From Gammaproteobacteria bacterium (lineage in GTDB: Bacteria; Pseudomonadota; Gammaproteobacteria; JAAEPA01), in contig JAAEPA010000849.1 of NCBI GenBank assembly GCA_024222475.1, positions 1 to 39,627 on the forward strand: a stretch of 39,627 nt of DNA, given 5' to 3'. The position numbers and the translations under genes are program-made. The notes beneath the pieces were generated by a model that was not told the origin of the DNA, ran no database searches, and saw only the letters and a list, made by a program, of their open reading frames with translations. Position 1 is the first letter of the stretch. Each line of letters opens with the position of its first letter. Shown in pieces: positions 35,613 through 39,627 of this stretch.

Positions 35613-35866
35613 GGCTTGTCCTCCAGTGATTTAATAATGACAACAGCTTTCTTTCCGCCATCAGCCGACAACTTATGCCGACCTTTATCACCGCCGCTAT
35701 GGATTAACCGTGCAAGTCGCGCTTGTTCACCATACCACTTCACCACCAAAATCAGTGCGTCTATGATGTCCGCTGCTTCCAATTCCAATTTTGTAGGCAC
35801 ATGCATCGACAACCGCCCGCTGTTGTCTGGTTCGCCGCCGCGCAATCTGTCTTGTATTGTTGTCAT
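35609..35866 (-). CDS. hypothetical protein, IQxRLR paralogue B
   Basis: MTTIQDRLRGGEPDNSGRLSMHVPTKLELEAADIIDALI...KSLEDKP. Confidence 0.6.
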   Translation of the reverse strand: MTTIQDRLRGGEPDNSGRLSMHVPTKLELEAADIIDALILVVKWYGEQARLARLIHSGGDKGRHKLSADGGKKAVVIIKSLEDKP

Positions 35867-36114
35867 GGCTTGTCCTCTAGTGATTTGAGGGCGGCGCACT
35901 CATATCTAACTCTGGTCAGTCCGCATGTGCAGGTATCACCGCCGTTGCAATTTCCTACGTGAACGGCCCATGTTGTTAGCCACGAATCAGATGTCTTCAC
36001 GACATCAACCAACCTGTCTATAATGTCGGCGGCATCGCTCCGAACCTTGTACCACTCCTGCGGAGTAAAATGCTTGGGATTTGCAATGCGCAATCTGTCT
36101 TGAATTGATTTCAT
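35863..36114 (-). CDS. hypothetical protein, IQxRLR paralogue C
   Basis: MKSIQDRLRIANPKHFTPQEWYKVRSDAADIIDRLVDVV...KSLEDKP. Confidence 0.6.
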   Translation of the reverse strand: MKSIQDRLRIANPKHFTPQEWYKVRSDAADIIDRLVDVVKTSDSWLTTWAVHVGNCNGGDTCTCGLTRVRYECAALKSLEDKP

Positions 36115-37253
36115 GCTGTATTATCCCATGTTCCACGGGCAATTTTACCAGCCCTGTGTTGCCTGCACGTTATGGAGCATACTACCACATCACCCTTATC
36201 GAATCTTTTCTTCTGGTAGTCATTTCCCAGAAAATTGCTGCTGCAAACAAAACAGGTCATTGCATGTTTTTTTACTTTCAGCCTGTCTTGGTGCTTTTTG
36301 TAACGACATGCTACTGAGCAAAATTTGGCTTTCCCGAATGGCGTACTTTGCCGGAATAAAGTTTTGCATCCATTGCATCGCCTAGTTGGATAATCACCGG
36401 CTTTGAGCGCCAAACTTCGACCTTTGATACCGTGTTCCGCTGCCTCTAGTGATCTGTAATTTCTGGTCACGTCCTTTGGACGTTTGTCGCCAAGCATAAA
36501 TTCTCGTCGCTGATCTTGAGTCAAGGCAGCAACCCCGACGCCTTCCCTTTCTACAAGTGTTTCGTGCAGTTCTTTTGAGATAACGCCAGTTGACAAATTG
36601 AAACCAGCAGCCCTTTTGAATTCGTCTTTAGGAACGCCGTGACAAAGGTTCATGTGACCAGACAAGCTTTGGCCTTTCCAGTCGCAACCATCAACCAGGC
36701 ATGACAGTTCATTCTGTGTAAGAAACTCGTCATAGTTTTGAGGGAGTGCCATTTCTTCAGGGTTGGCGACCCACCTGTCAAAGCGTTCAGCCATATAGGT
36801 TCTGTAACACATCGTTGAGCAGAATTTGGCTTTGTGCGATGGTTTGGAAAAGAAGTCATCACCACACGACAGGCACGGTTTGGTGTTTTGTTTAACATAT
36901 TCTTCTCTGGTTGCTGCTTTCGTGCCGTGTCTATCCAAATAAGAAGCCTCCACAGCCTTCTTGCGGGTTGCTTTGAATAGATCGCTCTTTGTGTAGCATT
37001 TCATACTACAGAATTTTTTCTCAAGCCTTCTGCTCTTGAACTTCTCGCCACAGGTAGGGCATGGACCGAGGGTTGGTATCGGTTTTTTTAGTTTCGCGGA
37101 TATGTATGCTCTACGACAGATTGCAGAGCATGTGAAATTGTGATCCTTTTCGTATTTGGCCCTCTCTGCCTGACGAGGGGATGCTTCAAATTCACACTTG
37201 CAATGAACGCAAGGTAAAAATGTTACAACTGGCGCTGCATGTCGGTTTGTCAT
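36111..37253 (-). CDS. multi-zinc-finger protein with embedded Ros/MucR-like C2H2 motif
   Basis: Five CxxC...CxxxC modules plus CLVDGCDWKGQSLSGHMNLCHGVPKDEFKRAAGFN. Confidence 0.75.
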   Translation of the reverse strand: MTNRHAAPVVTFLPCVHCKCEFEASPRQAERAKYEKDHNFTCSAICRRAYISAKLKKPIPTLGPCPTCGEKFKSRRLEKKFCSMKCYTKSDLFKATRKKAVEASYLDRHGTKAATREEYVKQNTKPCLSCGDDFFSKPSHKAKFCSTMCYRTYMAERFDRWVANPEEMALPQNYDEFLTQNELSCLVDGCDWKGQSLSGHMNLCHGVPKDEFKRAAGFNLSTGVISKELHETLVEREGVGVAALTQDQRREFMLGDKRPKDVTRNYRSLEAAEHGIKGRSLALKAGDYPTRRCNGCKTLFRQSTPFGKAKFCSVACRYKKHQDRLKVKKHAMTCFVCSSNFLGNDYQKKRFDKGDVVVCSITCRQHRAGKIARGTWDNTA

Positions 37254-37711
37254 TATCGTTGCCTTTCAAGTGCGCTATACCCGCCGTCAACTTGCTGCAA
37301 AATCCGCTTGCGCAATTCATCCTGATCCGCGCCATGCAACAGCGTATCGCAAACCGCCTTGATTGCAGCCTCAAAAAACGGAGTAAATTCTGCTTGTGAC
37401 ATAGACCCGAAGCTGATTGATTTACCCACATAAGCGGCCTTTCCATTTGGATCTACGAAGATTTCCACATGGCCGGTGGCAATTTTAACCCATTGTACGA
37501 GTGTGTTTTGACTGCCTTCCCAACCGCCCGCTTTTATGACTTCATTCATAAGCGCGAAAAACAGCCGGTGGTGGCGCGGGTTGCGGGGAACGTACAGGTT
37601 CACCAGAACGCCTTTGTTGGCTTTGGCTATCTTACCAACCAACGTCACCGCTTCGTCGTCTGCCGGTATTAGACAGCCGTTGCGGTGTTGGAAAAATGCG
37701 TATTTATTCAC
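37253..37711 (-). CDS. DUF1367-like protein
   Basis: NPRHHRLFFALMNEVIKAGGWEGSQNTLVQWVKIATGHVEIFVDPNGKAAYVGKSISFGSMSQAEFTPFFEAAIKAV; in-frame GTG at 37711 preferred over the track start at 37753. Confidence 0.7.
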   Translation of the reverse strand: MNKYAFFQHRNGCLIPADDEAVTLVGKIAKANKGVLVNLYVPRNPRHHRLFFALMNEVIKAGGWEGSQNTLVQWVKIATGHVEIFVDPNGKAAYVGKSISFGSMSQAEFTPFFEAAIKAVCDTLLHGADQDELRKRILQQVDGGYSALERQR

Positions 37712-38675
37712 TAGACTTGGCCTTCGCGGTTTCAATGGCCTTTTTGACTTCAAGCGCGTCTGACTTGTTCAAAGCCCAAAACTCTTGCAGCGGAACGCGA
37801 TTGCGATCTTCCAGGTATTCAACTTGATCTGGATTCTCTTTCAGGAATTCAAAAACTTTATCCGGCAGCTCGCCAATCGGCACCATGCGCAAGCCAAGGT
37901 CATCGTTGGGAAAGTCAAACATGATTGCATTCTTGCCGCCGATCTTCACAAGCCTATCTTCAGTTGCGGCATGTTCGGCCCATTCTGACGCTGAAAGTTC
38001 AACTGTTTTCATCTGGTCAAGTTCGGCCTCGTCATATGTCCCGCTGAAATCATCGGGCCATCCTGCGCGGTGTGCTTTGGCGGTGGCGCATTTCTCAATC
38101 ATCTGGCGTGGCATTTTGGGCCATTTGCTTGAAGTATCCAGCACCGCAACAGCGCCTTCCTTCGGAACCTTGGTTTTCTTTGGTTTGCCGGTATCGGGCC
38201 ATGTGTCGCCGGTTTCAATCCAATCAAATTGATTGTCCGGGGTTGTGATTGGCGCGTATTCATCCCAATAGGCCGTTGCCACAACTGGAAACCAATCGCC
38301 ATGCGAAAACTTGTAAAGCGTGACTGTTGCGCTTTCGATACCAAGCGGATTCGTCGGACCTTTCAAATCATCCTTGCATACAAACTCGGTTGATTTGTCT
38401 GCTGGCCGATAATTTCCAGATCGGTCAGCGATAGCGCGATAACCGTCAATGCCGATGATGATGACCATTTGCCGTTTTTGCGCGTTGTTCTTGTTATAGA
38501 TCACCGCGTAAATCTGGCGCCGCAACGGGTCCAGGTTAGTGCGGTTGCATACATGCATGAATTCGTCAAACTCAGCCGGGTTGCAATCTCTTGCTGTGGT
38601 TCGCTGAATCAGGTTCAACTGCTGCGGGGTGAAATGTGCAAGGCCTTGTGTGGGTGTTTTTGCAAGCGTGTTCAT
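37704..38675 (-). CDS. bet: phage recombination protein Bet/RecT family
   Basis: DEFMHVCNRTNLDPLRRQIYAVIYNKNNAQKRQMVIIIGIDGYRAIADRSGNYRPADKSTEFVC. Confidence 0.92.
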   Translation of the reverse strand: MNTLAKTPTQGLAHFTPQQLNLIQRTTARDCNPAEFDEFMHVCNRTNLDPLRRQIYAVIYNKNNAQKRQMVIIIGIDGYRAIADRSGNYRPADKSTEFVCKDDLKGPTNPLGIESATVTLYKFSHGDWFPVVATAYWDEYAPITTPDNQFDWIETGDTWPDTGKPKKTKVPKEGAVAVLDTSSKWPKMPRQMIEKCATAKAHRAGWPDDFSGTYDEAELDQMKTVELSASEWAEHAATEDRLVKIGGKNAIMFDFPNDDLGLRMVPIGELPDKVFEFLKENPDQVEYLEDRNRVPLQEFWALNKSDALEVKKAIETAKAKSSE

Positions 38676-38678
38676 GTT

Positions 38679-39194
38679 CTATGTCCATTTCCATGATGTA
38701 GTTTTGCCGCCGTTAGAGAGTTGCGCTCCAGGTACGTCCATCTTGACCTTGAGCGCGGCCAGCACGGCCTTTTTGTCAAGTGTGGGGTCTTGTGGCTTCC
38801 AGTAGTCTGACGGTATCAGAGCCTCATCTATGAATATTGCCTTGTCTGGAACATTCTTCAGAGTAATCCGGCAGACCGCTGTCTCAAACGTGTCTTTTTG
38901 CGCCGTTTCCATAGCCGCTTGAATAATGGTGCGCGTCATTTCAATGCGTTTTTTGATCCGTGATTGGCGGGCGGTCATTTTCGCTATGACAATTTTCAAC
39001 CCCTCAATCAAAGCATTATCATTGGCGGTCTGCATAATTGCAATTTCAATGGCCGTATCCAGGTTGGTCTCGCCTTCAATCATATCGCGGATTAACTCGG
39101 CGTCGTTATCATCGCCGGTCACTGCTGCCAAGTGTGCCTTGATCTGTTCGGCGGCTTGCATTTCTCTGTTGAGCTTGAAGCTGGCGTCGTTCAT
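38679..39194 (-). CDS. Siphovirus Gp157-family protein
   Basis: IKKRIEMTRTIIQAAMETAQKDTFETAVCRITLKNVPDKAIFIDEALIPSDYWKPQDPTLDKKAVLAALK. Confidence 0.85.
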   Translation of the reverse strand: MNDASFKLNREMQAAEQIKAHLAAVTGDDNDAELIRDMIEGETNLDTAIEIAIMQTANDNALIEGLKIVIAKMTARQSRIKKRIEMTRTIIQAAMETAQKDTFETAVCRITLKNVPDKAIFIDEALIPSDYWKPQDPTLDKKAVLAALKVKMDVPGAQLSNGGKTTSWKWT

Positions 39195-39361
39195 TGCATT
39201 GTTCCCTCGTGTTTCAAATCATCCGCAGTCAACAAACAGGCAATGTAACCAAACCTGTCTAAATCGTAATGCGGACAATTCAGAATGTGTTCCAGTTCCA
39301 GACGGTTAATATCGCCAGTGACAAAGGCTGAGATAACGTCTTCTGGTGTGTTGTAGGTCAT
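39191..39361 (-). CDS. hypothetical protein (56 aa) missing from the ORF track
   Basis: MTYNTPEDVISAFVTGDINRLELEHILNCPHYDLDRFGYIACLLTADDLKHEGTMQ*; ATGA overlaps on both sides. Confidence 0.7.
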   Translation of the reverse strand: MTYNTPEDVISAFVTGDINRLELEHILNCPHYDLDRFGYIACLLTADDLKHEGTMQ

Positions 39362-39627
39362 GATTGCATCTCAACCGGCTTGCCGTTTGTGAGCGTGTAC
39401 CAAATGTCAGGCTTTACGCCTTTCTTGCCGACAATTCCGGACCATGTGTGAATGATGTTCCAGTTGTCATCACGCTCACAAAGAAACAGTGCGGTTCCGT
39501 CAACCCCTTTGACCTTGCCGTATTTACCACAGGACATTGCAGCACCCATGTTGCCGGTTGCCGAAGCAGCACCGCTGTAGCCGGTTGCCGAAGCAGCACC
39601 GCTGTAGCCGGTTGCCGAAGCAGCACC
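39358..39627 (-). CDS. 3' part of the repeat-containing ORF that starts at 612
   Basis: GAASATGYSGAASATGYSGAASATGNMGAAMSCGKYGKVKGVDGTALFLCERDDNWNIIHTWSGIVGKKGVKPDIWYTLTNGKPVEMQS*; same frame as the 1-612 part after removing the 60-nt overlap. Confidence 0.8.
   Translation of the reverse strand, partial: GAASATGYSGAASATGYSGAASATGNMGAAMSCGKYGKVKGVDGTALFLCERDDNWNIIHTWSGIVGKKGVKPDIWYTLTNGKPVEMQS
39553..39627. repeat. 27-bp tandem repeat; last 60 nt identical to window positions 1-60
   Basis: 39568-39627 equals 1-60 exactly. Confidence 0.97.

Noticed and set aside
39568-39627. True 60-bp direct terminal repeat (packaging ends)
   Set aside because: The identity is fully explained by the tandem repeat and assembler overlap; no independent evidence for physical termini.
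1-39627. Integrase or lysogeny module; diversity-generating retroelement; tRNA genes
   Set aside because: No recombinase, reverse transcriptase or convincing tRNA cloverleaf seen; the XRE protein alone does not establish temperate lifestyle. A tRNAscan/HMM scan would be decisive.

Overview
The window reads as a near-complete tailed-phage genome of about 39.6 kb. The virion genes are P22-like: terminase, P22-type portal, scaffold, P22-type coat, gp4-like and gp10-like tail accessory proteins, ejection proteins and a tail-fibre block. The host is possibly an alphaproteobacterium, judging from a Ros/MucR-like zinc finger. The first and last 60 nt are identical and lie inside a 27-bp tandem repeat, so the molecule is circular, permuted or mis-cut. 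Joining the ends restores one leftward ORF that carries GAASATGxx repeats. Two transcription units diverge from about 1719-1828. The leftward unit crosses the contig junction and holds Gp157, a Bet/RecT recombinase, a DUF1367-like protein, a multi-zinc-finger protein and small paralogues. The rightward unit holds small early genes, a DpdA-like/TGT-superfamily protein translationally coupled to a YhhQ/VUT-type queuosine-precursor transporter, two DNA methyltransferases, replication, virion and lysis genes. The best leads are: (1) the dpdA-yhhQ-like pair, suggesting 7-deazaguanine DNA modification by salvage, with dpdA apparently starting at a CTG; (2) a roughly 140-nt non-coding segment with four back-to-back hairpins; (3) an attenuator- or pseudoknot-like element before the virion operon; (4) the expanding repeats at the contig ends and in a small early gene; (5) a peptide motif shared between opposite ends of the two methyltransferases. 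All family names come from reading the translations. No database search was run.
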